From: Mytilus trossulus
Taxonomy: Eukaryota; Mollusca; Bivalvia; Mytilida; Mytilidae
Assembly: GCF_036588685.1 (NCBI RefSeq)
Contig: NC_086382.1
Span: 71,521,999-71,585,998 of the forward strand
Length of the DNA stretch: 64,000 nt
Direction of reading: 5' to 3'
A program made the position numbers and the translations under genes. Below the pieces are notes generated by a model. That model did no database searches. It saw only the letters and a program-made list of their open reading frames with translations, and was not told the DNA's origin. Of this stretch, positions 11,101-20,400 are shown in pieces; position 1 is the first letter of the stretch, and each line of letters begins with the position of its first letter.

Positions 11101-13078
11101 TGAACAGCTAATATAAGGAGACACAAGTTTTGTTATTTAATGAAAAATTAGCAATATATCAATTAAATTATGATTTATAGTTGACTTTGGTCTTTAATAC
11201 AGTCACTGGAAGGCTTAGAGCTATCTTTATTGATGAATAGAAATGAAGAGCTTATACTTTAGAATAAGGTTAATATGTCTGTAGTATCATTGTTACTAGT
11301 ATTCTGATTTTTGTCACCATTGCAATAGAACATATTTAGTGGCGGATCCAGAACTTTTCCTAAGGGGGGGCCCGCTGACTCATCTAAGAGGGGCCCGCTC
11401 AAGTCATGCTTCAATGATTCCCTATATAATCAACCATTTTTTCCCACCAGCCCCCCCCCCCCCCCCCCCTGGATCCGCCTATGATATTTACATCTCAGTC
11501 AATTAAAGTTGAGATTTTTTCTGGTAAAAGGGAGATAATCTACATTTTTTTTAATTAATGTTTCATTTCTCATTACAAATTATATAAATATGCAGTAAGA
11601 AACATATATACTGAACAAAAGTATTATAAACTCTAATACAATGTTACAACCCACTGTATACAAAGTTATATATGTATTCATGTACATTCAAAGCAAGCTA
11701 AAATATAAAATCATGCAAAATGTCAGTGATATTTATAAAAGGATTGATGCAATTATAGATTGAACTAAAAACAAAATAAATAGCACAGCTAATAAATTAA
11801 AAGTTCTGAGACAGCATTGAAAACAATAGAAAAATAAACAAAGCATGAAATAAATAGCTAATATCTCTGCTAAAATTCAGTAAAAACAAGCAAAACATTC
11901 AACAGGAAGAAGTCAATAACGAGATAAAAACCCAAAATAAGAAGCAAAACTGGTTTGAAATTGCATTACATTGTTTTGACAGCCACACCAACTATATACA
12001 ATTGATGCTCCTTCTGCAGTCTCAAGATGACTGCATTAGAAGGTTTGAACAGGCTTTTACAGTTTTGACCTTTGGGGAATATTATATTTGTTCATAAAAA
12101 GTTCTCAAATTATAGTTCAAATTGTAATCTTCAAAAATGATCAAATGTTGCTGCCACTTTTTATTTGGCCTGGATACTGTAGGTTAGAACCTGCTCTTTA
12201 CTGAAAAAAGTTCTTGTATCTTTGACATTAATGTGTATTGATATAACTGTTTATATTTATAGGGTGAAAAATCAGCATCAGAGAACAAGCCTGCAGAGGA
12301 AACAGCTTCAAGTTCTGCAGCATCAGCACCCGTTCCTACAGCTACAAGTTATACAGCTTCAACACCTATAACTACTCCTCCAAATACACCTGTTTATCCA
12401 GCTTTTCCTAACATGCCTGCACAGTTTCCTTTCCCAGGATTTTCATTCCCTCAGCAATTTCCTCACATGGCAAACACCCCTCAACAACAACAGCAACAAC
12501 AAGGATCTAATTTTGTACCCAGGTTTCCATTTCCTCCAACATTTCTACCATCAATGTTTGCACAAATGAGAATGTCCGCTGGAAATCCCTTTATGGCTGC
12601 TAATCAAACTTCTGGATTCCGAAGTCCTTTTCTGAATAACAGTCCTGCTCCTAATTCAGTATCAGGATCTCAGACACCAAATAATTCAAATTTGAACAAT
12701 ACACCCAATACACAATCAGTGCCGAGCTCTAGTACAGAAGCTAGTATAACCAGTTCAAATCCTCCGTCTGGTATGGAGAATGATCAAATTAAAAGTCTTA
12801 CAGCTTCATCTTTAGAAACAGACAGAGGTGAACAGGATGTTGCTCCTCCTGTGACTGAATCAATCACTACAGATGGACTAAGACAAAGAAACATTGATTC
12901 TCACCCTGTACTTCCTCAGCAAGGACCTAGTCATGTGCAGTATGCCGAACTTGAACCTGAACCAGAACAAACTGTATCAGTACTATCTACAATACTAATT
13001 GTTATATTATTGATAGGTATAGTTCTATTATTACTGAGGAGGCTTTACCTACAAAGGATGTGGAAAATGCCATTTTGA
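2192..13078 (+). CDS. UBE2J1: Ubiquitin-conjugating enzyme E2 J1-like, ER tail-anchored (7 exons)
   Basis: Coding exons: 2192-2222, 4895-4968, 5286-5417, 8997-9081, 9925-10030, 10885-11005 and 12263-13078. They join in frame (1365 nt, 454 aa) with GT/AG sites throughout. Exon 1 gives ten residues ending RSP plus a split Ala codon, which matches the conserved UBE2J1 N-terminus running into AVKRLMKEA. The UBC fold spans residues about 10-165; the catalytic Cys falls at residue 91 in KKICLSISGHHPESWQPSWS, as in vertebrate UBE2J1. A linker rich in Q, P, S and T follows (about 185-415), then a 21-residue membrane segment (421-441) and a 13-residue basic tail. Known family role: accepts ubiquitin from E1 and supplies E3 ligases at the ER membrane in ER-associated degradation. 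The protein is longer than human UBE2J1 (318 aa), because of the linker. UBE2J2 is less likely given the Cys context and length. Confidence 0.93.
2482..3236. mobile_element. hAT-like non-autonomous element with about 112-bp TIRs
   Basis: Inverted arms at about 2482-2593 and 3125-3236 both start with GGTCCGTTCGCGCCCA-type sequence a few bases in. Each arm is built from short iterations of (A)CGTTCGCACC. The element is flanked by an exact 8-bp direct repeat, ACCTGAAT, at 2474-2481 and 3237-3244, which fits the 8-bp target duplication of hAT transposons. The interior is AT-rich and non-coding. It sits in UBE2J1 intron 1. Confidence 0.8.
3245..4894. other. Rest of UBE2J1 intron 1
   Basis: AT-rich intronic DNA ending in a polypyrimidine tract and the acceptor TTTATTTCCAG at 4894. 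A 68-codon frame at 4636-4842 has no family features and lies wholly inside the intron, so it is not called. Confidence 0.5.
6041..7884. mobile_element. 1.8-kb TIR element with internal tandem arrays
   Basis: TATACGACCA at 6041-6050 is the inverted counterpart of CGGTCGTATA at 7847-7856. The GC-rich end 'GCTGCGCCCTGCGGAGCATC' just beyond is typical of a repeat I recognise from mussel genomes. Inside are three kinds of repeat: about three units of ~160 bp (starting near 6143, 6299 and 6465); longer units sharing 'GGGTTCTTTGATATGC' (6560-7090); and short units centred on a TTGCACAGTATTGTGCAA palindrome (7125-7310). No transposase frame is visible, so it is non-autonomous or decayed. It lies in UBE2J1 intron 3. 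Confidence 0.65.
7125..7310. repeat. Short tandem array of a TTGCACAGTATTGTGCAA palindrome
   Basis: Four to five units of about 45 bp each repeat 'caatagcaag' and 'ttcaattgcacag'. Each unit contains a self-complementary core that would form a small hairpin. It belongs to the element at 6041-7884. Confidence 0.7.
8524..8834 (+). repeat. Dispersed repeat family A, copy 1
   Basis: Starts at AATGAGACAACTCTC and includes 'CCTTCAACAATGAGCAAAGC' and 'AGTCAGCTATAAAAGGC', ending near ACCCTCCCC and CCTGGGACAG. Closely similar sequence recurs at 9293-9571 and 54597-54900, and inverted at 29171-29362 and 55424-55512. I recognise it as a very common mussel non-coding repeat. No ORF. Confidence 0.75.
9293..9571 (+). 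repeat. Dispersed repeat family A, copy 2 (diverged)
   Basis: Same order of blocks as copy 1 (AATGAGACAACT, CCTTCAACTCTGAG, CTATAAAAGGCC, CCTGATTTGGGACA) but more diverged. Two family A copies therefore flank UBE2J1 exon 4 (8997-9081) in the same orientation. Confidence 0.65.
9663..9757 (+). pseudogene. Decayed duplicate i of UBE2J1 exon 5
   Basis: Behind an AAAACAG acceptor-like site the sequence repeats the start of exon 5 (TAAGGACTGCCTTATTAG, then GGTTTTATG), reading IRTALLVSIGFM in the exon phase. It then leaves the UBE2J1 sequence and lacks the SLDYPPEERKKLAK part. It is one unit of a tandem duplication of about 135 bp that includes adjacent intron. Confidence 0.75.
9802..9900 (+). pseudogene. 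Decayed duplicate ii of UBE2J1 exon 5
   Basis: An intact-looking acceptor (TTATTTAACAG) precedes TTAGGACTGCCTTATTAGCC, identical to the true exon-5 start. In the exon phase it reads IRTALLAIIDFM... and reaches a TAG stop at 9882-9884. If spliced in, it would truncate the enzyme inside the UBC domain. It lies 24 bp upstream of the functional exon at 9925. Confidence 0.8.
10031..10884. other. UBE2J1 intron 5
   Basis: AT-rich intron from donor GTCTGT at 10031 to acceptor TTTTTTCAG at 10884. I see no repeat with clear ends and no reading frame worth calling. Confidence 0.5.
11341..11479. mobile_element. Short TIR element (MITE) with poly-C tract
   Basis: GGCGGATCCAG at 11341-11351 is the exact inverted complement of CTGGATCCGCC at 11469-11479. 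The 139-bp interior is G-rich on one side and C-rich on the other, with a 19-C run at 11451-11469. No coding capacity. It lies in UBE2J1 intron 6. Confidence 0.7.
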
Positions 13079-14115
13079 GAGTGAACAGAAATCAAATATG
13101 ATTAAGAATACTAGAATATTAAAACATGAAATCCTATTGTAATGATTATAGAGGTTAAAGCTTTTATTTTGGTTTGTTTGTAGTAATGTCATCATTTGGA
13201 TTCATTTAAACTTGGTCATTTGGTAGAAATATGAATAATCATCATCGTTATAATGTTTGTTTTCACTCATTGTATAATATGTAATCAGCAATAGAAAAAA
13301 ACACCATCTTTTATTTAAACCATTTTATGGATTGCATTGACAAAAAGAATAACAAACTCTTATTCATTGTTCCTTGAGCATGTTGAGGGAAATCATCTAA
13401 ATGCACACTTAAGATAATAATATGGTTTAATAGCCTCTTGTGATGCTTCTTGTAGAAATTTTGTTAATTGTTTTCACCTACTTTATGAACAAAAAATTAA
13501 TTAATGAAAATGTCAAAACACCTAAATGTCTAAATTGGTGTCAGGACTTTTAAATTGTTACTTTATAGAAATGACAATGATTGTGGTATTGTTGTTTTTA
13601 ACTGACAAGAGGGGCCTTGGTGGCTGAGTTGTCTAAGTAGTTTGTCTAATGTATCCTATCCTGTCAACACTGAGGTTATGAGTTTAAATCCTGTAGGTAG
13701 TGAGTGATTTAAACAACAATCTATATGATTAGTATTGCCAGTCCTTCGATAGTAGCATCATCCAACAAATACAACTTGTTGACATTGATTAGCCAACAGA
13801 ACCAAAAGGGGCACTTAAAAACTTAAGAGTTAATCAATCTTAACAGAAGTTGGCATGGCAGTTGCTGTTTTGATAAGCCTTTAATTTATTTATTTCGTTG
13901 ATGTTTTTTTCAAAATAACAGAAGCAAAAAAGTCAGAACCATATCATATATTATAAAATTGACCTTCGTGTTAATATGGAAGATAAAGCTGGCTTTAAGT
14001 GAACAGTGTTATACACAATGATAAATTTGAGTATATGTGGTGCTTCTGAATCTGTTACTTTGTGTTATTTTTCTTTTTTATATTGTTGAATTATTTTGGT
14101 TGTAACTTAAATAAA
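13079..14115 (+). promoter_or_regulatory. UBE2J1: UBE2J1 3' UTR and candidate poly(A) signals
   Basis: After the TGA at 13076-13078 the first candidate signal is ATTAAA at 13118-13123, and the first canonical AATAAA is at 14110-14115. If the latter is used, the 3' UTR is about 1 kb and includes the SINE-like unit at 13606-13800. Confidence 0.45.
13606..13800 (+). repeat. tRNA-derived SINE-like unit
   Basis: GGCCTTGGTGGCTGAGTTGT resembles a pol III A box (TGGCNNAGTGG). GGTTATGAGTTTAAATCC, about 55 bp later, resembles a decayed B box (GGTTCGANNCC). I recognise the arrangement from mollusc SINEs. It is not a functional tRNA: the B box is broken and no cloverleaf closes. Confidence 0.5.
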
Positions 14116-14436
14116 CGGTAAAAAGTATATAGTTTTAATAGTTTAGTGTTGATTAATGAAACACTTAATGTTAATGACATGAAATGAATTTGTAAATATA
14201 TTGATGGATTATTATTTTGATTTAGAAATAATATAGAGAGGACGGACAACTGGTTATACTGTCTTATTGCTTCATCATTTTTATGAGAACTATAGTGTTG
14301 AGAAACTCGTCTATTGTTGAAGCCCTTATGTCAGCGTCTAGATGTATTTTGGTTATTTCAGTCATTAGGTTGCTGTCACATTGACAGATATTATTTGGTT
14401 GAAATGTTTGCCAATTTTGAAATCATTTTAAATTAA

Positions 14437-14665
14437 TGAATGTATACCCTCATTTGACAAGACTGTCATCAAAGTGAGAGGGTTAGCCCTATAAAACCAG
14501 GTTTAATCCACCATTTTCTACATTTGAAAAAGCCTGTACCAAGTCAGGAATATGACAGTTCTTGTCCATTCGTTTTTTATGTGTTTTGTTATTTGATTTT
14601 GCCATGTGAATATGGACTTTCCGAATTCTTCTAAGTTCAGTATTTTTGTGATTTTACTTTTATGC
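14437..14665 (+). repeat. Dispersed repeat family D, copy 1
   Basis: Contains GAGAGGGTTAGCCCTATAAA, 'GGTTTAATCCACCATTTTCT', 'GCCTGTACCAAGTCAGGAAT' and GATTTTGCCATGTGAATA, ending near GTGATTTTACTTTTATGCA. Related copies lie at 16395-16620, 30056-30225 and, inverted, 38688-38800. Non-coding. Confidence 0.7.
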
Positions 14666-15746
14666 ACAGTTCTGACTCCTGGCCTCACGGTCATAAAACT
14701 TTCGAGCATGATTTTTGTACTCAGACTCGAAAATCAACCAATCAAATTGCTGGATTTCATGTTTTGAACATGATTTTTGTGCTCAGACCACTGAGCAAAG
14801 TGTTATGCCTTCACGGCCTGTTCTTGTTTGGTGATATATGTTGTCCTAGTTAGTTTCAATCAGCTCTTCAACATTCTTGATAGGTTTTTGTATTTTCAAT
14901 CCTTGATCCTGATTGAAAAGTCACTATGTGTCGAAATATTCGCTCTTTTAAGACTTTCGGTATCATTTACAGGAAAGTCATTATGTAATTATAGAATTCG
15001 ATCCCTTGCTTCAATACAAAAATTCCATGAACATTTTACCAATTAAAAGATTTATTGTTTCTTTTTCCTTGTAAAAGTAAACAGTTTGGTATGTCAATTA
15101 GAATATTTTTGTTTGACAATTTCTTTTGGAGAAAAATACGCCGACTAAATATTATAAACTGTTATAGTACCTACTACTATCATGGTTTGAGTGGCAAAAT
15201 TTGGGATTAGAAAATTCTCTCCCCTCAATACCCGCCGAACCTAAATCTTCGTCGCTTCTCTCTTAGCACTTCAATTTACATTTTCAAAGCAGAATGAAAT
15301 ATGTTTGCAGTAGTTAACCGGATCATGACATTGATAAACATGAACAACAGAGCATGTGAAAAGCGTTACAGATAAGTGAATTGAAAGAACCATGACATTT
15401 TATTTTGATTTTACCATGTGTTCCCATTTGTTAATACCACTATACCTTGATTTGGTGTATAAAAATTGTTCTGTAAAAATCTGTTACTCAATTTGTATTC
15501 AAGACCATTTGTATCAGCATTCTTTCACCACGGTTTTCTCGCTTGCGCTATGCTGTGACCGAAGTTATAACGTGAGGTCTCTTAGGTAAGGTCACCGCAT
15601 AATTGAAAATATCAGCGAATTATAAATGTCTAGGAAGTCAATAATTCAAAATCAGAAAATCTATGAAGAGTTTGATAATATAAAGGATATAAAGAAAAAC
15701 AATCACGTTCACTTCTTTAAAGAGTAATCTTCCCATTCAAGTGTAA
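14666..15746. other. Intergenic DNA with a diverged direct repeat
   Basis: Two direct copies of GAGCATGATTTTTGTACTCA-like sequence occur at about 14704-14726 and 14765-14789, each followed by 'CAGAC'. The remainder is AT-rich and I see no gene in it. Confidence 0.45.
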
Positions 15747-15899
15747 ATTTTTGGAATTTTGGATCCTCAATGCTCTTCAACTTTGTACTTGTTTGGCTTT
15801 ATACATATTTTGATATGAGCGTCACTGATGAGTCTTCTGTAGACGAAACGCGCGTCTGGCGTACTAAATTATAATCCTGTTACCTTTGATAACTATGTA
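15747..15899 (+). repeat. Dispersed repeat family F, 3' part
   Basis: Contains GGATCCTCAATGCTCTTCAA, TTTGATATGAGCGTCACTGA and TGTAGACGAAACGCGCGTCT. The same block occurs at 21590-21700, beside the palindrome. No ORF. Confidence 0.7.
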
Positions 15900-16394
15900 T
15901 AAAACATGTTCAACAACATTTTTTCCCTTCAAATTTGAAGTTCCATATGACTAAGTTTCGAACCTGTCTTGTGTCTCTACATTATCTAATAAATATACAT
16001 ACTGATCCTTAAGCTATGTGTATGCATATATCTTTATATAGTTTTACAACGACTATTGATAAATTTAGTAAAACAAATTCCTATATTCTAAAAATATCTA
16101 AGTTATTTCCTGAAATTGATTCTTTTAAAAAGCGAAAGTAGAAGTACAGTTCGCTATATTTTTTATAGCTAGGAGAGGTTTGTCGAAATCAAGGTAAGGA
16201 ACATCTGAAATTATGAAACGTTCTGCACATTAAATAAAGACATGAAATATGATGGTGAGACACTCCAAATATAAAAATGGCAATTTTATGCCAATTAAGC
16301 ACGTTTTGTTAAAATTTGGGAAAGTTAAACTTGCAACATATTGAATCCATGTATTTCTATGACTTATTAACTTTTCACTTTCAATTAGTTACAC

Positions 16395-16620
16395 TTGTTG
16401 ACAGTACCCTGATATAAATTAGGTTTGTGTGTCCTTCGGTTGCTATCTCATTAACGAGTACATGGGGAAATACATGTACAGTCAGGATTATGGCAGTTGT
16501 TTTCCATTCATTTGAAGTGTTTAAGCTTTTGATTTTGTCATTTGTTTAGAGGGACTTTCGGTTTTGAATTTTCATTGGAATATGGTAGTTTTGTTATTTG
16601 ACTTTTATGTCATATCTTGC
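16395..16620 (+). repeat. Dispersed repeat family D, copy 2 (diverged)
   Basis: Shares GTCAGGATTATGGCAGTTGT, 'CCATTCATTTGAAGTGTTTA' and 'GATTTTGTCATTTGTTTAGA' with the copy at 14437-14665, with many substitutions. Non-coding. Confidence 0.55.
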
Positions 16621-17232
16621 ATCTCTTTTTATTTACTTAATTCGACAGGAAACGTGACAAAATGAAACTTTCATAGTTCAAAAGATAAAAGTTTTACTTT
16701 CATCAGATCAAATCAGATTGTATATTATCTCGCTCGAATGCATGTTTATGTTGACAGGTATTTTTCAACTTAATGTTTTCAGGTGTCATGTTTTCTTCAT
16801 AAGAACAATCATAACACTTCATCTAATATACAAATTTTCGGTACCGGAGTAAATGCTTATAGAATACTTTCTACACTATTAAAACATCATGTTATTTCCA
16901 GAAAAGTCTTACTTTGGAAACGACTATTTAACTTTAAGGGGGGGGGGGTTCCTAAAAATATATTCTGATTCTCAAATTGATGAACCAAATATTCTGTTCA
17001 AGCAAAGGGGGTAAATTCTAGATAATGCTTCATATATTGCTTGGTAATGACGCCAGTAAACTTAATTCATCGAATGTGAACAAATTGAAATTTTAGAGGG
17101 GGGAAAATGTAAGTTAGTTGAAACTTGCTTTGATTATAATCCGGGTAATTTTGATAACTATTTGAACTCTCATGTAGTACTTTCGGTTACTCTAACATAT
17201 TGATTGTTTAAAGTGTCTTCATATTAGTTGTT

Positions 17233-17350
17233 ATACTGTGAATTGACAATCACTGGGGCGATGCCATTGCTGGTGGAGATTTATTTCACCGAGGGTATCA
17301 CCAGCCCAGTAGTCAGCACTAAAAAGTGTTGACATGAATTATCATTGATA
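17233..17350 (+). repeat. Dispersed repeat family F, 5' part, split by the palindrome
   Basis: Includes CACTGGGGCGATGCCATTGC and ACCAGCCCAGTAGTCAGCAC. From memory of this mussel repeat, the sequence should continue into what is found at 21481. The palindrome therefore appears to have been inserted into this copy. Confidence 0.65.
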
Positions 17351-17480
17351 TAGTCCGGCGGCTACAAGCATATTTCAGACGAATTGTGCACATCCTGTTA
17401 CAAGCATGAACTTTGGCATAGACCTTCCTCAACTATTACTCCTTTCTTTGAGATAGGGAGGCATTTGAAAAAAATGTCTC

Positions 17481-18000
17481 ACTTCCGGTAAAATCCAAAA
17501 TGGCGGACGTCATACTTAAATCAGCCCAATATCGAAGGCTAGCGTGTAAAAATGTGTTATTATCATGCTACTATCATAACATTTGGTACAGACCTTTGTT
17601 TTTTACTACTTTTGAATAAATTAAATAGATTAGATGTCTTCAGAAACCCCACTTCCGGTTTAAATCCAATATGACTGACATTGTACTTAAATAAGCTTAT
17701 TTTTTAGGGAGGGTAACTGAAATGTGTTTCAACGTATTGCTACTATCATTACATTGTGTATGAACCTTTCTTTGGTGTTTCTGATGGATACAACGCATAA
17801 GACATATGTCTTAAAAACCCTTTCTTTCGGTAATATCCAAAATGGGGGACAGAGAATTATTAATTTTTTATTCAAATTGTCATTTTTTTCAAAATGATTT
17901 TATTTCGTGCTGGTCATTAAACTTTTGGCTTAAAGTTATCTTCAAAACCACTTATTCTATCATGTTGTAAATATTTAGATATAAAGTTGACACTTCCGGT
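17481..18000 (+). repeat. About 170-bp periodic motif array, left arm
   Basis: ACTTCCGGT occurs at 17481, 17651 and 17992, with a degenerate copy near 17823, so the spacing is about 170 bp. The first three are followed 8-12 bp later by an ATCCAAAATGGCGGAC-type sequence (17493, 17665, 17835, variably decayed). ACTTCCGGT is an ETS-type consensus and AAAATGGCGG a YY1-type one. The right arm mirrors the array at 20827, 21006, 21180 and 21350. Confidence 0.75.
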
Positions 18001-18299
18001 TAAAAATATGACGTAAATTTCAAAGATGAGTCCTCAATCTATTTCTTCGATGTAGAGTTTTGGATAGATTGATTAAAACAAAATAAAATCACTATAGTTC
18101 TTTCTTACATCCACAATGTATAAGCTTGTGACAAAATGATGAGGCCTCAAAAAGAGTTTTTCAAAAGTTGTCCTCTTTGTCCCCGCCCAGAGTGGGTAGC
18201 ATCAGAGCCAATCCCAAGCTCTTCTCCATAAACACATGCATTAGTATATTGCATGATTTACATGCTGGAAAAGACTAGACCAAGTTGAGGGAATAGCCT

Positions 18300-18957
18300 C
18301 AAAAAGCCGTCCCTGTTGCGCAAATAGCTATTTTCTTGCTTCGTTAACCATGTTATACCCATATCTATATACCCATCTGTTTAGTTTGTGCGATCTTACA
18401 GTAAAACCCCGGTGATTTAGTCTTATTAATCATCATTCTTTTTGTTAAAGTCACATCTTCAAATGCAATTCAATGTCTCCCACATAGTTTTTTCCCCCCT
18501 TTCAAGCAAAGATAGAACCATATGACTACATGTAAAGACATGAATAACAATAAGTGTTTCAGATCACTCAGATCACTCATTGCCTAGTGCATTTGAAAGG
18601 CCATTGATAGATATTAATCCAAAGAATTTTGCCCTCCCAAACACAATCCATAGTTTTTCTACCCCTATGTCACCGAAAAGCGAAACAGTAGTGACAGCAT
18701 AATCATTAACGACTGTTCGAATCATGACTCGTTTAAGTGCGTGTTTCACTGCATCAGACACATGCACCATGATTTTAGTGTCTGCCTCTAAATGTGAACT
18801 TGGTGCTGAACTTGAAATACATTACGTGGTGGATAAGATAGAATATCCTGACCATTTGTTGCTATAACTACCATACGCATCCAAGACTTCATCCACTCGT
18901 ATTTCAGTTTCAAGTTATTTTATTTAGGTAAGGACATAATACCCAATCAGCATACTA
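18300..18957 (-). pseudogene. Decayed ORF copy L (uncharacterised protein)
   Basis: On the minus strand a 65-residue frame (18573-18770) contains HVSDAVKHALKRVMIRTV, SLFGDIGVEKLWIVFGR and LSNALGNE. Related but frameshifted sequence continues to about 18300. I recognise this pattern from uncharacterised, often transposon-associated proteins of cnidarians and molluscs. A nuclease-like role is only a guess. Stops and frame changes make it non-functional. It is part of the left palindrome arm. Confidence 0.6.
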
Positions 18958-19054
18958 AGTAGGCCGCAATTCACAATCGGAGAGCTGATTTCCAACATTT
19001 ACAAAGACTGTGGTATTGTTTCTCACATCCATAAATTCTGCAAAAACACATATT

Positions 19055-19560
19055 TTCTTGCCTTGTTAACCTAATCTGTTTCTTTTTTTTTTCGATCTTC
19101 CAACAAAACCACGTATCGTTTTCAATGACATTAAACATCAAATCCATATGGTGATGTTGGCTGGTCAATCATCATTCTAAATGCTAAAGTCACATCTTCA
19201 AACTCCATTAATGTCTCCAACGCAGTTCCTTTTCCAGCAAACGTGTTACCTTTAAATGCCTAGTGCATTTGAAAGGTCATTGATTGGTATATATCTTATA
19301 CTTTTCCCCTTCCAAATGCAAACCAAAGTTTGTCTGCTCCTATGTCACGGAATAGCGAAACAGCAATGACATCAGTATCGACTGTCTGAGTCATGACTCA
19401 GTTAAGCCTATGTTTCACTGCATCAGACACATCTATCTTGATTCTAGTGTCAGTCTCTTCGTGTAAACATGGTGCTAAACTTGAAACATCATCAAGTGGT
19501 GGATAACACTGAACATCCTGAGCATTTGTTGCTTCAACTGCCTTGTACTCAAAAATGTAT
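19055..19560 (-). pseudogene. Decayed ORF copy M in the palindrome spacer
   Basis: Same orientation as copy L, so L and M are direct repeats. On the minus strand it reads DVSDAVKH, a stop, then TVDTDVIAVSLFRDIGADKL and WFAFGRGK. It preserves the TVDTDV block that copy L has lost (TVVNDYAV). Several stops are present. Confidence 0.6.
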
Positions 19561-19792
19561 TGAGCAAGCTCTTGTGAATGAAAACTTAAAAGTTCTTTCT
19601 TACTGTCGTCATCTCTCAGAAAACTTCCTCAATTTTGAGGATGTTTTTAATCCTGGGTTCGTCTGTATATTCCCTTTCCCCTAAATGTTGCCCTTGCTTC
19701 TTTTAGCAGCTTTCAAACTACCAGTATTGTCTATGTTCACATCCAACACTACATCCACTGTTGTTACAGTTTCAATGTGTTTCCTAACGAGT

Positions 19793-20400
19793 ATGATGAT
19801 TGGGTATTATGTCCTTACCTTAATAAAATACCTTGAGACTGTAACAAGAGTGGATGAAGTATTTGATGAGTATGGTAGTTGTAGCAATGCTCAGGATATT
19901 CTATCTTATTCACCACGTGATGTATTTTAAGTGTAGCACCATGTTCACATAAAGAGACTGACACTTAAATCATGGTGCATGTGTCTGATGCAGTGAAACA
20001 CGCACTTAAACGAGTCATGATTAACAGTCACTGATGATGCTGTCAATACTATTTCGCTATTCCGTGACATAGGGGTCGACGAACTATGGATTGCATTTGG
20101 GGAGGCAAAAATCTTTGGATTAATATATGTCAATGGCCTTTCAAATGCACTAGGCAATGAGTGATCACACACTTTCATTTCTGACCCATACCTTATGACG
20201 GGTTGTGATTTTGTTCTCTCTTTGCTTGAAAAGGAAAATAAAGACTGCGTGGGAGACATTGATGGTATTTGAAGATGTGACTTTAACACAAAGAATGATG
20301 ATTGATCAGCCTAAATCACCGGGGTGTTACTGTAAGATCGCACAAACTTACCAGATCTAACATGATTAACGAAGCAAGGAAGTCATTTTTTGCACAAAAG
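19793..20400 (+). pseudogene. Decayed ORF copy R in the right arm
   Basis: Inverted relative to L. The + strand reads LETVTRVDEVFDEYGSCS near 19830, VHVSDAVKHALKRVMI near 19980 and MTGCDFVLSLLEKENK near 20195, in broken frames. It is the longest trace of the original protein and includes a TGCD block that copies L and M barely retain. Non-functional. Confidence 0.6.

Noticed and set aside
13606-13800. Functional tRNA gene
   Set aside because: The A box is plausible but the B box is decayed and no cloverleaf or anticodon arm forms; a SINE relic fits better.
19945-20289. 114-codon minus-strand frame in the palindrome
   Set aside because: It is the opposite strand of decayed ORF copy R; the family blocks are read on the + strand.
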